From Kalaharituber pfeilii (Eukaryota > Ascomycota > Pezizomycetes > Pezizales > Pezizaceae): a stretch of 64,000 nucleotides of DNA. Below are positions 10,216 to 21,900 of this stretch, piece after piece (positions within the stretch are counted from its first letter, which is position 1; every line of letters starts with the position of its first letter). Made by a program: the position numbers and the translations under genes. The notes below the pieces were generated by a model. It had not been told where the DNA came from, did no database searches, and was given only the letters and a program-made list of their open reading frames with translations. Location: contig WHUZ01000008.1 of NCBI GenBank assembly GCA_015179045.1, positions 496,001 to 560,000 of the forward strand, in the 5' to 3' direction.

Positions 10216-11245
10216 ACTAGCATGTGGCCACCTCGCGACCGCGAGGGTGAGTGTAGGTGTAGCGGTAGTGGATAAGGGACCATTGTAGCCCCGTAAAGTC
10301 GTCCAGCCATGGCGAAGAGCCGCATGCGGGGTCATGTGACAAAAAAAAAAAAAAAAAAAAAAAAAGCCCCGTAAAGTCGGCGTCAAGTGACTGTACACTC
10401 TTTACCAGTTCCATGACCGTACAATCTCGTTTCTCTGCACTCATTGTTATTTATAATATCACGTAATCCCACTACTGCATCCAGGGAGCTCTAGTACCAA
10501 ATGTAGCTTCAGAAGGTTAATTTTATATATTTTGTGGAGTATAATGCTAATGATTGTAGAACTTATGGATAGCGAAACCCTCGTTATAGCCCATAAACTC
10601 TACCTAAATTCCGGTTAATATCTACCCACAATGATATTGCTCAGATGTCCAGCATATGCCCTTTTAGGTGTACCCAGCTTCCTTATCCGCCCTCTAGACC
10701 CAGGTATAAATGCTATGCAAGTGAGGATATTAACAGGTGTAAGGTGTTTAAGAAGTTACAAAAGGATATAATTAATACAGCTGGAATGATGGCAAGAGTA
10801 TATAAGAAAGTGGAAGAATTGAAGGCTGAGGGTGATGAAGAGTAGACATAGCTATCGCTATCTATAGAGTACTTGCGATTTAAAAAATAGTAAAGGGTGG
10901 GGAATGAAGCCGGAGTCAGTAGGTACTGTAGTAGCCGATGATTGTAACCTTTGGCAGGTGCCCCTTTATGACCCCGCCATGCTGTACCAGTCCGGCGCAT
11001 TCTTATTTTGCCCTATCTCACACTATCGAGAGTAATCTGCCATACCTGTAAAATTGTAAATTGAGTGCATTTTTGCATATCTCGCACCATCAAAGCAGGT
11101 CTTGTTGTATCTGTCAAATTGAGCTATACCGCCTCACTTTGCACCATAGAAAGGGGCCAGCCTTAACTGTGAATTGAGCCCATTTTACCATGTCTCACGC
11201 TGCCAGGTGGGTCCTGCCGTACCTGTCAAATTTGGCTCATTCTGC
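10206..11245. repeat. Dispersed direct duplication, copy 2 (filled site)
   Basis: This copy matches 6358-7262 with small indels and one 64-bp retroelement with TSD at 10288-10379. A short frame (10645-10845) ends with a Lys-rich helix-like tail (KKLQKDIINTAGMMARVYKK). The equivalent DNA in copy 1 is frameshifted, so no function can be claimed. Confidence 0.9.
10288..10379 (+). mobile_element. Family-2 retroelement tail with 14-bp TSD
   Basis: GCCCCGTAAAGTCG is found at 10288-10301 and 10366-10379. The 64 bp between them is CCAGCCATGGCGAAGAGCC, GCATGCGGGGTCATGTGAC and an A-tail. The duplicated block at 6.4 kb shows this site without the insertion. Confidence 0.95.
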
Positions 11246-11680
11246 TGTTCTCACACTGTGGAAAGAGTGTCACGGCTTGGCGTGCCATGGCGGCAGAGGG
11301 AAGCTGATTACTAGTACGTGTGGACGTCTAAGGGAGCCAAGATCCTTGACCACGTGCGCAAACGTAAGCGAGTCACTGACCGGCCCGTACGGATACTCCT
11401 ATATATACCGACCGCACTACCGGGTGGTACCGGTAGTTCTACCTTTTGGTGCAACGGTTTGCAAACGGTCGGTTGCAATCCGTAACAAAGAGTCCTGTGA
11501 TACTTGTCAACTTGAGCTCATTCTGCCTCATCTCACGCCATCGAAAGGAAGCTGTCATACCCTATTAAATTGAGCTCATTATCCCACCACAGAGGGAGAC
11601 CTGCCATACCTGTTGAATTCAGCACTGTCGTACCTGTAAAGATGAGCTCACTCTGCTGCATCTGCGGCATGGAAAGGGGT
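11000..11680. repeat. 60-bp satellite, second block
   Basis: The same CCTGTCAAATTGAGCTCATT units as at 7.1-7.9 kb occur here. They are interrupted by a solo LTR at 11268-11487. Confidence 0.8.
11263..11492. mobile_element. Solo LTR, 220 bp, 5-bp TSD
   Basis: The element runs from TGTCACGG to CCGTAACA (11268-11487) and is bracketed by AAGAG on both sides. TG..CA ends, short terminal inverted repeats and a 5-bp TSD are the signature of an LTR left by recombination of an LTR retrotransposon, probably Ty3/Gypsy. No internal region is present. Confidence 0.8.
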
Positions 11681-11689
11681 CTGTTGATA

Positions 11690-12260
11690 GGACTTCTCAG
11701 GCCATCTACTGCTGCCACACTTGTTGGATTTTTGGCATCAAAGAACAGTCTGTTATTTTCAGCGTGTGGGCACATTGTGCAATTTCTTGCCACTGAGGTC
11801 TCAGCTCAGGCCTCAGACTATGAGGGGTAGTTCCGGCAGTGTGGGTAATTCCGGCAGTGTTAACTGGCAACCTGGAAGCGTACTGATCAACAGTTCATCA
11901 TGCTCAGTCTGGTTGCATCATCCCCATTGTAGTTTTCTGGCTGACCGGTGTAACATAACATCCGACGGCTGGAGTGGCCCAAGCGACCAACAACTGGAGC
12001 CCCTTTTGTTTTTTTTGTATCATTGCTTGCGTGCCGCTATGGCGAGAGTTGCAATAACGTAAACTTCGTCTCAATTCAGCAATGTCCTAAGAGCGCACCT
12101 CATATATACTGCAATATTGCCAGGTTGAGATAATTGACCACCGTAAGTACATTGAGCATGTGCATGAGAGATACACCACCATGGAGGTATATTTGGTCGA
12201 TTGAGCATATCAAGCACATTGAGCGCGAGCACATTGAGTGCGTATATGAAATATATACCA
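11690..12260. other. No gene; short degenerate ATTGAGCATGTGCATGAG repeats
   Basis: From about 12110 and again at 13140-13280 and 13510-13600 the motif CATTGAGCATGTGCATGAGA with ATATACACCA recurs irregularly. The transposon at 12263 was inserted into this repeat field. Confidence 0.5.
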
Positions 12261-13136
12261 TACTGTAGTTCACCACTTTCCGGACACCCCACTTTCCCGG
12301 ACACATTTACCACCAAAACTGCGCAAACTTCGCACTCAATATCTCAACAACCACAACAGCATTTGTGAATGCGCTTTGTATAGCTATTAGACAAAGTATA
12401 ATTCTTGCTATCTAGCACTTTTTCTTCATCAAAAATTGTGGGTGCAAAGGGATTATGGCTTGCCGCATTTTTGTTGGAAGGCTTGGCATTTATTTGTATG
12501 GGATCCCCATACAAATGTCACCACCCCCGAATTCTGCATGCTACACATGCAATCAATTCATGAAAAAAACTCAGACACTCACATTCAATAGGATCACTCA
12601 GTTGGAAACTATAAGCAACGTAGTTAAGTAATACCTGTAGCGGTTGTGAAATTATTCACAATATTCATATTTCCCATAGAAACCATTTGTATGAGAAACA
12701 CACCCAAAAGTAGATAGTTGTACACCAACTCTGCAATTCAACAAATGAAAGTAAACTAAATGCAGTACCTTACTATAACTCTTCAGGTGATTCTTGACAT
12801 ATACTATCATAGCTATTGTAATTAGCGTTGACGAATAGGACTATATTCAAGTCTTATGAACGTTTTGTATGGGGATCCCATACAAATAAATGCCAAGCCT
12901 TCCAACAAAAATGCGACAAGCCATAATCCCTTTGCAACCACAATTTTTGATGAAGAAAAAGTGCTAGATAGCAAGAATTACACTTTGTCTAATAGCGATA
13001 CAAAGCGCATTCACAAATGCTGTTGTGGTTGTTGAGATATTGAGTGCGAAAGTTGCGCAGTTTGGGTGGTAAATGTGTCCGGGAAAGTGGGGTGTCCGGG
13101 AAAGTGGGGTGTCCGGGAAAGTGGTGAACTACAGTA
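12261..13136. mobile_element. Non-autonomous DNA transposon with TIRs of about 255 bp and TA TSD
   Basis: The ends are CTGTAGTTCACCACTTTCC (12263) and its inverse ending at 13134, with TA on both sides. The arms (12263 to about 12520, and about 12865 to 13134) are highly similar inverted copies. They enclose about 345 bp of AT-rich DNA without a transposase. A TA TSD suggests the Tc1/mariner superfamily. The innermost part of each arm is TTTGTATGGGATCCCCATAC, itself nearly palindromic. Confidence 0.88.
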
Positions 13137-13282
13137 TAGGCGTATTGAAAGTGTTAAGCAGATTGACCACGCACATGAGATGTACACCATGTAGTTGTAT
13201 TGGAAGTAAGCAAATTGACTGCGTGCATTTGACATTGTCCCAATTGAGCATATCAAGTACATTGAAATATACTCAGGTAGTG

Positions 13283-13492
13283 TGTGCAAATGGGCGGGTC
13301 GGGGCGGGTTTTGCCCCCCTACGACCCGACCGTATATGGCGAGCATATATGGCTGCTAATACTGCCATCGTGGCGGGCATATATGCGCATCGCGGCTTTT
13401 TGCGGGTTTCGCCGGCGGGTTCTCGCCGCCCGCTGCAGTGGGTCGGGCAGGCGGGTCGGATTACGGGTTACCCGACCCGTTTGCGCACCCTA
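13283..13492. mobile_element. GC-rich MITE-like palindromic element, about 210 bp
   Basis: It starts GTGCAAATGGGCGGGTCGGG and ends ACCCGACCCGTTTGCGCACCC in inverse orientation. The interior is rich in CGGGTCGGG and GGCGGGT words. No clear TSD was identified. Confidence 0.6.
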
Positions 13493-13796
13493 AATTATTA
13501 TTATATATACCATGTAGGCGTGTTGGAAGTATTCAGCAAATTGACCGCGCATATTAGATGTTGGGTATATTGAGCCTATTGACTGCACAAATGAGATAGC
13601 TCATACATGTAACTAAAATTGGCATCTGATGTAAATATCCGACGTGGTGTGTCAGTTGCCTCATTAATAACGTTGTCGTCACTTTACAGGCATCCAGACA
13701 TGTAAGGTTAAATGTTGTATAGCATGACGCATATGGAATTGTATATGAAGTAGGGACGCCAGGCCTGCCGGGCGAGATGTTCAGACGCTGAGCTTC

Positions 13797-13883
13797 ACTA
13801 GCGAGGTGTTCTTTTTTTTTTTTTTTTTTATATCATTAATCGCTTGCCGCCCTGTGGGCTATGGCGATACTAGCGAGGTGTTC
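13797..13883 (-). mobile_element. LINE 3' tail micro-insertion with 15-bp TSD
   Basis: ACTAGCGAGGTGTTC lies at 13797-13811 and 13869-13883. Between the copies are only 57 bp: the A-tail read as T-run, TATATCATTAATCGCTTGCC and the hairpin motif. Confidence 0.95.
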
Positions 13884-14126
13884 GGACGCCGGGCGTAGTT
13901 AGGGGGACGTTAGAATGCACTAACGCATGAGATGTGTTTAATTGTCATGACGCTGCACCCGCGTGTCAGGACGCATTTTCGTTATTGCTGATGAGAAATA
14001 TAAGCTACATTAAAGATTTCAAGCTTTTACTAACCTCAAGTTTTTACTAACCTTGTATTGTAATATAGTAGTAGTAGTGCTATTGCTACTGTTTTATAAG
14101 CAGGTAAGGTATTATAAAGAATAGAT

Positions 14127-14354
14127 ATTTGTGTAACGGATGTGGTAAACGCAGAAAGTTACCGTCCGCCAGGCCAAAAAGACACTTGACTAGCGATACT
14201 CGCTAGTCCTCTGCGTAGCTCATATAGCACATTTCGCGACTGCGACGCCGGCGCCCGACTGTCGCATATCGCCTACGTCGCATATGCGCATACCGTATGC
14301 GCGCGCATCCACCGACCGCCCGCCCTACGGTTGCGGTGAATCCGTAACAATTTG
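14127..14354. mobile_element. Solo LTR, 218 bp, 5-bp TSD
   Basis: TGTAACGG..CCGTAACA (14132-14349) is flanked by ATTTG on both sides. It shares termini and length with the LTR at 11268-11487, but the interior is much diverged and rich in CG words. Confidence 0.78.
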
Positions 14355-14801
14355 CTGGTAAGTACTAGGAGAAGATATTTTACAAGATGCAGAGGTAATA
14401 CAACTAGATTTTCACATTTTTCTTTCAAATTCAGAATCAGCGCAGTCAATATAGTCTAAATTAATTCATTGTATATATCAGCACTATATTCCATGAGATA
14501 TTGCGTGTGGGGAAGGGTGCCAAGGTGCCCAGCGTTACCGGTATGCACATCGTTACCTATACGGTGATGGTACGCAGCAACCCCACATATTTAGCCAGGA
14601 CACGTATCATAATGCCCCCCCAGCAGACACAACAAGTAAACGGGCCGCTACCGACAGGGGTATTCACCCTCCCTTGAACCTAGTCCCAAGATTAAGCCTC
14701 GGTTGGCAACCCCAATTCGATGGATCCCTGGCATACCGACACAGGGCGCCCGCATAATATCGAATCTTCTCACTCCTCACGCGAAATGTCATCGTGCCTG
14801 G

Positions 14802-14807
14802 TATAAA
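14802..14807 (+). promoter_or_regulatory. Candidate TATA box of the dioxygenase gene
   Basis: TATAAA occurs about 130 bp upstream of the chosen start codon, followed by a leader with a CACACACATCC stretch. Assigned by position only. Confidence 0.35.
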
Positions 14808-14933
14808 GAGAGTGGAGACGTCCTCCGTTGCAGCACTCACACACATCCTGAATCTCAAGACAACAGTTAGTTATTTAAAACTAGTCTCGATCTCCAATCA
14901 CGCTACCCAACACCAGATATTCAACCCGCCAGC

Positions 14934-16268
14934 ATGAAGTTCACCAACACTTTTCTTTCCTCCCTCTTCTTGGCTTTGCTCAGCACGGAGTTAGTCTCCG
15001 CTCATGGCGCAATGAAGACTCCAGCAGAGCTTGCAAAACGAGCAGAGCATATTGCAAACTCTCGCAGATCTTTGGAGAAGTGTGGAGCCAAATTGCGCAC
15101 CAGGGAACGACTTGAGAGGAGAATGATGAGGAGAAACGCTCTCGTTCAAGAGTTCGTTGAACTCAAGAAGAGAGAGGCTGGGGTAGACAGTAAGTAATTC
15201 ACGTCTAAAGGCTTATCAATCATAGCTGAAACTCCTGGCAACCGTTAGTTTCTGTCAACCCTGCTTTGCGCAAACGTGACTTGTCAGGTCAAGTAGTTTT
15301 GGATTCTTTGTTTCCAAATCCACCAGTGTGTGTTCTGGCTCCAGAGTTGGCAGTTGGTCCTTTCTATGCCCCGAATATGTTGATCCGTTCCGATATTCGC
15401 GAAGACATACCTGGTATTGAATTGCTTCTCGCGCTGGAGATCGTTGATGTCAATACTTGCGAAGTGGTGCCCAATGTGATGGTTGATTTCTGGCACTGCA
15501 CCAGCCTTGGGGTGTACTCCGCTTTTGAGGTCGAGGGTACAGCCGTAAGTAAAATCCACCGACTTCGAACAAAAATAATGCAAACGACCTCACACTCTAG
15601 CTCAGGGTGAGACCTTCTTGAGAGGTTTGCAGCCGACCGGTGAAGACGGCATTGTCACGGTCACTAGCATTGTGCCTGGCTGGTACCAAGGCCGCACAAC
15701 CCACATTCACATCGCCGCACACACTAACGGCACCATTACCGGAAACGGGGATTACTACACCATTGGTCAAACATCTCACATCGGTCAGCTCTTCTTCCCT
15801 GAGAGTGTAATAGAACAAATTGAGACCCTTGAGCCGTATACGTCGAACACCAACACCAGGGTGACCAATGCCGAAGATGGTTATTATAATGAAGAAGCAG
15901 GCACTGGATATGAAGCCGACATGGATATCCATTTCATCGATGAAAATGATTGGACTAAGGGAGTAGCCGCAACAATGGTAGTCGGAATCGACACTGCAGC
16001 AAACCACTCCCTAGAGTGGGGATCTGGCGGTGGACCCGATGGAGCTGGCGGACCTGACGGAACTGTAAACACAACCACAACTAATGGAACTCAGGCTCCA
16101 CCGGTTCAAGAGACTGGTGGCTCAACCGGTGAGTAGTTCTTCATCCCCGATATAAGGATACTTTAATACAAGCCTAGACTAATATTCCGCTTAATTGTAG
16201 TTCTTTCTGTCCGAGGTATGGCAGTAGCTGCATTTTCCATTTTAACAGGCCTCTTTCTCGGCCACTAG
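14934..16268 (+). CDS. Secreted, probably GPI-anchored intradiol ring-cleavage dioxygenase
   Basis: Four exons are predicted (14934-15189, 15249-15544, 15606-16128, 16201-16268), giving 380 residues with all junctions GT-AG and in frame. The family opens catechol-type rings between the two hydroxyls with a non-haem Fe(III). Residues 1-23 form a signal peptide cut before HGAMK. The family motifs GPFYAPNMLIRSD, DFWHCTSLGVYSAF and PGWYQGRTTHIH are present. The four expected iron ligands would be Tyr175, Tyr211, His217 and His219. The C-terminus is Gly/Thr-rich with NTT, then a hydrophobic tail in the last exon (AVAAFSILTGLFLG), as for GPI attachment. Without that last intron the protein would stop at 16136 and be freely secreted. 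Substrate is unknown; extracellular aromatics are an inference. Family assignment is secure. Confidence 0.9.
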
Positions 16269-16603
16269 TAGAGCATCGAAGCGCGTGCACGTTTGGTACA
16301 GGCACTCGCCAACTTTGGCTGCTGGTGGTGGGGAAAAGAGGAGGAATTCTCAAATGTTAAGGACGTGCTCGTTGCGAAGTATGAACTGTTCAAGAACACA
16401 TCGGCGTTGCTTCAGTGTCTTTTGATTGTTAATGGAGACATAGTTTCAATTTCTTCCTTGTTTTGTCTCACTGCAGTGGTAATATATGAATGTGTTCTTA
16501 AGTTGCGAGAGTCTAAGACTCTAGCTGAACCAGAAGTTCCACTCACATTTCTACCAGTTTAAAGGCCTTCAGGCAATATTTGCCTCCTTTTAAGCTTCAC
16601 ACT
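16269..16603. other. Probable 3' flank of the dioxygenase gene
   Basis: An 89-codon frame here (16293-16562) has a hydrophobic patch but no start context or homology that I recognise. It is more likely 3' UTR. Confidence 0.4.
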
Positions 16604-16667
16604 TTCCGCTCTCCGTGCCTCGCCATAGCCCTTAGGGCGGCACGCGAGTAATGAGATATGTAATGAG

Positions 16668-16719
<52 letters not shown>

Positions 16720-16731
16720 CCGCTCTCCGTG
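16604..16731 (+). mobile_element. LINE 3' tail micro-insertion with 14-bp TSD
   Basis: TTCCGCTCTCCGTG is found at 16604-16617 and 16718-16731. The insert is CTCGCCATAGCCCTTAGGGC, GCACGCGAGTAATGAGATAT, a short repeat of TAATGAG and about 45 A residues. Confidence 0.93.
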
Positions 16732-18968
16732 GTCTGTATTAGCGAATCCCGCTTCTTTCTGCCATAAACCAAGCTAGCCTGGCAAAGAAAAAAGGGAAAA
16801 AAAAAGAAGAAAAAAACCGATTTACTGGAGAGGGGAACTCTCGAGCAGTAGAAATTCTGGGCGGACAAGGGTGAATTATCAATAGCTAGACAGCCACCTT
16901 GCGCCGGGAGCGGGAGCGCTAAATGCTACAGTATGTAGACTGGTGGCATAAGGCGGACTGACATGCCTTAACAAGCTTTGATCAAGGTGATATTATCCTT
17001 GGCCGTATATACTAGATGATATCCTACTTCTTATTAGACTAGATATTCGAATGAGCTCGAGTTCTTTCCAAAAAGATTGCAAATTATGTAACACCTAATA
17101 GCTATTAAGAGATTCAGGCTTAGTATGAAACTAAACGTGAAACATTACTCAAGCGACCTTGAGCTTTGAAGCATCTGCATATGTGCAACACTTCTGATCG
17201 ACGTCATTGCTGTTTTTGCGGGCAGCGCTGAATCCTTGTTGAAAAAAAGAGTGAATGTTTCACAAAAGAAAAGCATCCGTTGCCAGCCACAAATGGGGTA
17301 GAGATGATCGGCTTACTTAGTACAGCTGCAGATTCTCTATATAAATATTCCGATGTGCCATTTATCAAGAACAGATAGAATACAAATGCATCGAATTATA
17401 CTCAAAACTTCATCTCAGGTATACATGCAAGTAAGCTAAGAGCGGTGAAGCAAAAGACTGGATACCTTAAGTGATCGTTAATCTGCCATTATAAGAAAAT
17501 CAAAAGGCTGATTGAAAAAGCGAATCATATAGGAACTTTCCAAGTTGGAGCAGGCAATGAAGCATTTGAAAGTACAGTAGCCTTTTTTCAAAAGCCTCAC
17601 ACCCTGCATCCCTGCACTCTCCGAACCAGCCAGCCCGCATAAGGATGGTTTATGGATGGGGCATTTTTTTTTTTTTTTTTTTTTTATATATCATTACTCG
17701 CATGCCGCTCAGGAAGTGGGGTCTTGTTGCCTTCCACGTACAGATTATATACTTCAGCTGAGGCTCCTTTATCTTCTGAACATTCATGCTTCTTACCCTG
17801 TATACTGACGAGGGATCGAGGCGACATACGCAAGGGCATCGGACGCACATCATACACCAAAACTGACGGAGCATATATCACAACCACCAAAACAGAATTC
17901 TCCATGCGCTTTTTAGGGGAGCTAAATCAATGGCTGCTGTCCTGAGATATCGGGGTTATAGTTTGTCAAGCTCACAGTCATCTCGACTGCACCAAGCATA
18001 AGTACAGCTGTTCCTGCTGAAAAGTGACCTCACGATCCATCCACCTGCCATCGCTTGGTTTTTTCGCAAGGACTATGGTTCTATCCACCAATCGCAGCAA
18101 CCCCTATTGTTGAGAGCAACTTCGCTTATAAGCACAATGTCTACTGTAGATGTAAACTACACAAGTGGCGCATCGGTGACGTAGGAATAATTCTGGGTTT
18201 TACGCGCAGCCCTAAACCCAAACGCTTGATGCCCTTTTCATTTATTTTGATGGGTTGCTGGTACAGCAATCGTCACAGGCATACTATTCCCTATCTCTGG
18301 TATCCATTTGACACTTCATCTTGGCAAGCGACAAAATAACATCTCTTGGTGCTCAGAGGTATGGGAAAATCCCTTGGGTCGCAGCTGAGCAGAACTCCTT
18401 GCACCACTGTTCAGCACTGCTCGATAAAATCACCAAAAAAATCAACAATAAGTGCAAAGAAAATTACAGAAAATGGTACCGTACTCTGCGTAAATGAATA
18501 CTGCAACTTTTACATCTTATTTCGGATACTAATTAGAGCAATTGTGCTTTTCCGCACAAGAGGTGGTCACTCGGCTGCATGTCTCAACATGACCCCTTGG
18601 TTTTGAGAGCAGTAATTGCAAGTTGCTTTAACGACTTGGCCTTTGGAAACTTTGAATCGCTTGACGTGTTGTATCTTATGTCAGTTTGCAGATTATTTAA
18701 GATCCCGACCCCTTGTAACAAGCCGCAAGGCTCAGAACACTTGGCAACAGCGCCGATTGTTATCGTGCGGGGGTTAGCAAGGCGCCTCTGGTCTTTGCCC
18801 ACCATTTTTCGCTCGAACCCTTAAGGTTTATAGTATTCAAATTCATAACTTTGAATATATCGATACAGGTATTAAAAAGCAGGTAGCTAATATCAATCAT
18901 CTAGATCCTTTTGTGTTTCGGCTTCTTTGCTAATGTGTGGCTAGCTTCCTGGTAGGGGGGGTATCATC
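16732..18968. other. Long gene-free stretch upstream of the NLR gene
   Basis: Apart from one LINE tail (17666-17715) I see no coding signal. Frames are below 100 codons and lack splice-compatible neighbours. Confidence 0.45.
17666..17715 (-). mobile_element. LINE 3' tail, minus orientation
   Basis: A T-run is followed by ATATATCATTACTCGCATGC and CGCTCAGGAAG, a diverged hairpin motif. A TSD TGGGG(C/T)(A/C)TT is possible but weak. Confidence 0.65.
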
Positions 18969-21900
18969 ATGGCGGAAGCAGCTGGTTTAGCCGCTAGCAT
19001 CATTGCTATTCTGGGCTTAGGTGCTAAAGCCGTTCAATTTTTGCACACCATCAAGGAGGGACCGGAAAATTGTAAAAAAACTCAAAGACGAGGTGGCTAG
19101 TGTCCTGGGACTTCTGGACAAGTTAAATGACATGGCGCAGAATTTGTCAGCGACAGGAAACGAGGACTGGGTTACGTGTATAAAACTGTTAGTGGAGGGT
19201 CAGCCTTCTGCCTTGGACCGGCTGCAATCAGTCCTCCAGCAAATTAATTTGGGGGTGGGAAGGGCCTCGCCGCAAGCCGTTCCTGCCAACCAGTCCAGAA
19301 TGAGGAGGTTTTGGCAACGTCTGACGGGGAATTCAAGTGCAGCTCAGGCATTAACATGGGTATTTAAGGAAAATGAGGTTCATGATTTGCTTTCGGAAGT
19401 GTCACGGTGTAAACAATGGATTCAACTTGCTTTGGCCCACGATCATATGTTAGTATTCCTACACTCTGTTATTTGCTACTGCTGACCAGATCAACTAGTC
19501 AGCTATCCCGCAAAATACGGACTGATGTGAAGAGGGTGATCGATGGAGTTCAACATCTTGCTACTGGCGTCGGGGAACTGAAGTCTGAAGTGCAACGTTG
19601 TGAGGTCAATTTGGATAGGAGCATCAGTGCTGTAGCAAATTTAATTGTTGGATCTGCGAGGGAGGAGCAAAGTAATACCGTTCGCCTTTATTTGCTTTAT
19701 CGGACTGGACATGTCACTAACTACTGATATTATCCATCGAATTATATAGAACAGCAGGATATGGTAATTAAAGAGGTGGTCAGCATCCGCGAGACTGTCG
19801 GCAATCTTCACAAAGATGGAAAAAGTATGTCATATAAATGACTATATATCCAGTTCTACTTTGTTGCACCCATCCCGGAAATGAGATAAACTCAAGAAAA
19901 TTTATCCAATTCTAACGGATGCCGCTTCATACAGATATGAAGGAGGAATATAACAAATGCCTTCAGTGGCTGTCGCCACTATGCTTCGGGCAAATACACA
20001 GCGAATATTACTCCGTATGGGAGAAGGGAACTTGCGACTGGTTTATTGAGAGTGAGAGATTCAAGCAGTGGCTGGAAGGTGGGAGGAGAATCCTGCTTTG
20101 TACTGGAGGCCGTAAGTGGCGTCTTTCTATTAGCTCTTAACACCTTGTAATCTCGCTATAATTTTTTTTTTTTTTTTTTTTTTTTTAATATTAAATCACG
20201 TAACCTCGCTTGCAGCGCTAGGCCATGGCAGGGTCCCTGGGCAAGCCCTCGAAGCCCGGAGACAGGCTTAACAAAGAAAGTTCTACATACACCTCCCCGT
20301 TTCCACACCCCCCCTCTCCCCTTCTAGAACCTGATTCCAGAAAAGAAAACCTTCTGGGCGGTTCTTCTGGTTTCTGCATCGGAAAGCGAGATGCTCCCCA
20401 CCATGACCTTCTCCTTCCCACATCTCTCCACCTCTCTCCTCTCCTTCCTCCACGCCTTCACAGCCCGGAAAAAATTCTTGTTACATGACGTCATCCCCCG
20501 CTATAATGAATACCCACCCTAGGGCGGAATGCGAGTACAGATCTATACTAAAGAAATAAAAACTCTTGGTGCTGTTTATGTTGCTGACTTTTTGGTTCCA
20601 TATATAGCCGGTGTTGGGAAGACAATTCTAAGGTAATTAGTCCTTTTACTGGCATTTTATTCGTTCCTCATTGCTTTGTTTTGATCTTATCTGACTAAAA
20701 TAGCTCTAGGGTTATTCAGCAACTCATTGACACAGCGAGAACCTCATCAGACAAAAAAATCGGAGTTGCCTTCATCTACTGCAATTATAAAGACGAAGCT
20801 GCGCAGACAGCGAGAAACCTTACCTGCAGTATACTCTGCAGTCTCATTCGGAGCACCTCTTTGGAACCGATTCTTGCTCTATACAAAAATCACAATTGCG
20901 AGGGCCATAACACGCAACCTACGATAGAGGAACTGGTCGAAGTACTTAGCCAAACTATCTCACAGTATTCGCAGGCCTATATCATTATAGATGCACTTGA
21001 TGAGCTCAATGCGGCCTCCCGTGACAATTTCATAGACATAGTACGGGATTTGGTCCTACAGTTTGCCCAGACTGAGGGGACAATATTATCTTTGATGGTC
21101 ACTTCTCGCAATCTGGGTCTGGAAACTTTTCAGGAGCTAGGGCTTCAAGATGGTAGGAAAAATTGCGAGAGGATCGAGATTCAAGCTTCTAAGGCCGATA
21201 TAACAAGCTACATTGAGGGTCAGCTAGAGAATAAAAAAAGATTAAAGCTTTATATGAAGAAGCCTGAGAGCTCTGGTTTGAGAAACCAGATTCTGGATGC
21301 TATTACAATGAAAGCAGATGGAATGTGAGTATTTCCAGATATCGGCATACCTCCTTGCAGGGAACCTTAATATTTTAAGTAAGATACTTATACGTGACTA
21401 GGTTCCTCCTCGCAAAATTGCATATTGATACCTTAGCCACAAAGACCTCAGTTAAAGATATTCGAGATGCCCTCAAAATCCTACCTTCTGGGATTGACGC
21501 GACGTATGATGCTGCTATGCAACGAATTACTGCCCAAAGTGACGAGGACCGCAAACTTGCAGTGAAGATGCTTTCATGGGTCACCTGTACTAAAAGGCCG
21601 ATTACCATCACGGAGTTACAGCATGCACTCGCTACTGAAATTGGTTCTAGCAAATTTGACCCCGAAGCACTCACGGAGATGACTATTCTGTTGTCAATCT
21701 GCGCTGGGCTGGTAGTTGTGAGTCAACAGGAAGCTAGCGAGAATGGCAGAACCCAGTTCGTCCATTATTCAGCTCAGGAATATTTTGTGAAAAGAAGTGC
21801 GGAGTTGTTTCCTGATACAAAGATCTACATCGCCATGGCTTGCTTTACCTATCTTCGCTTTCCCTTCAAGATTACTACCTCGCGCTGGTCTCATGATATT

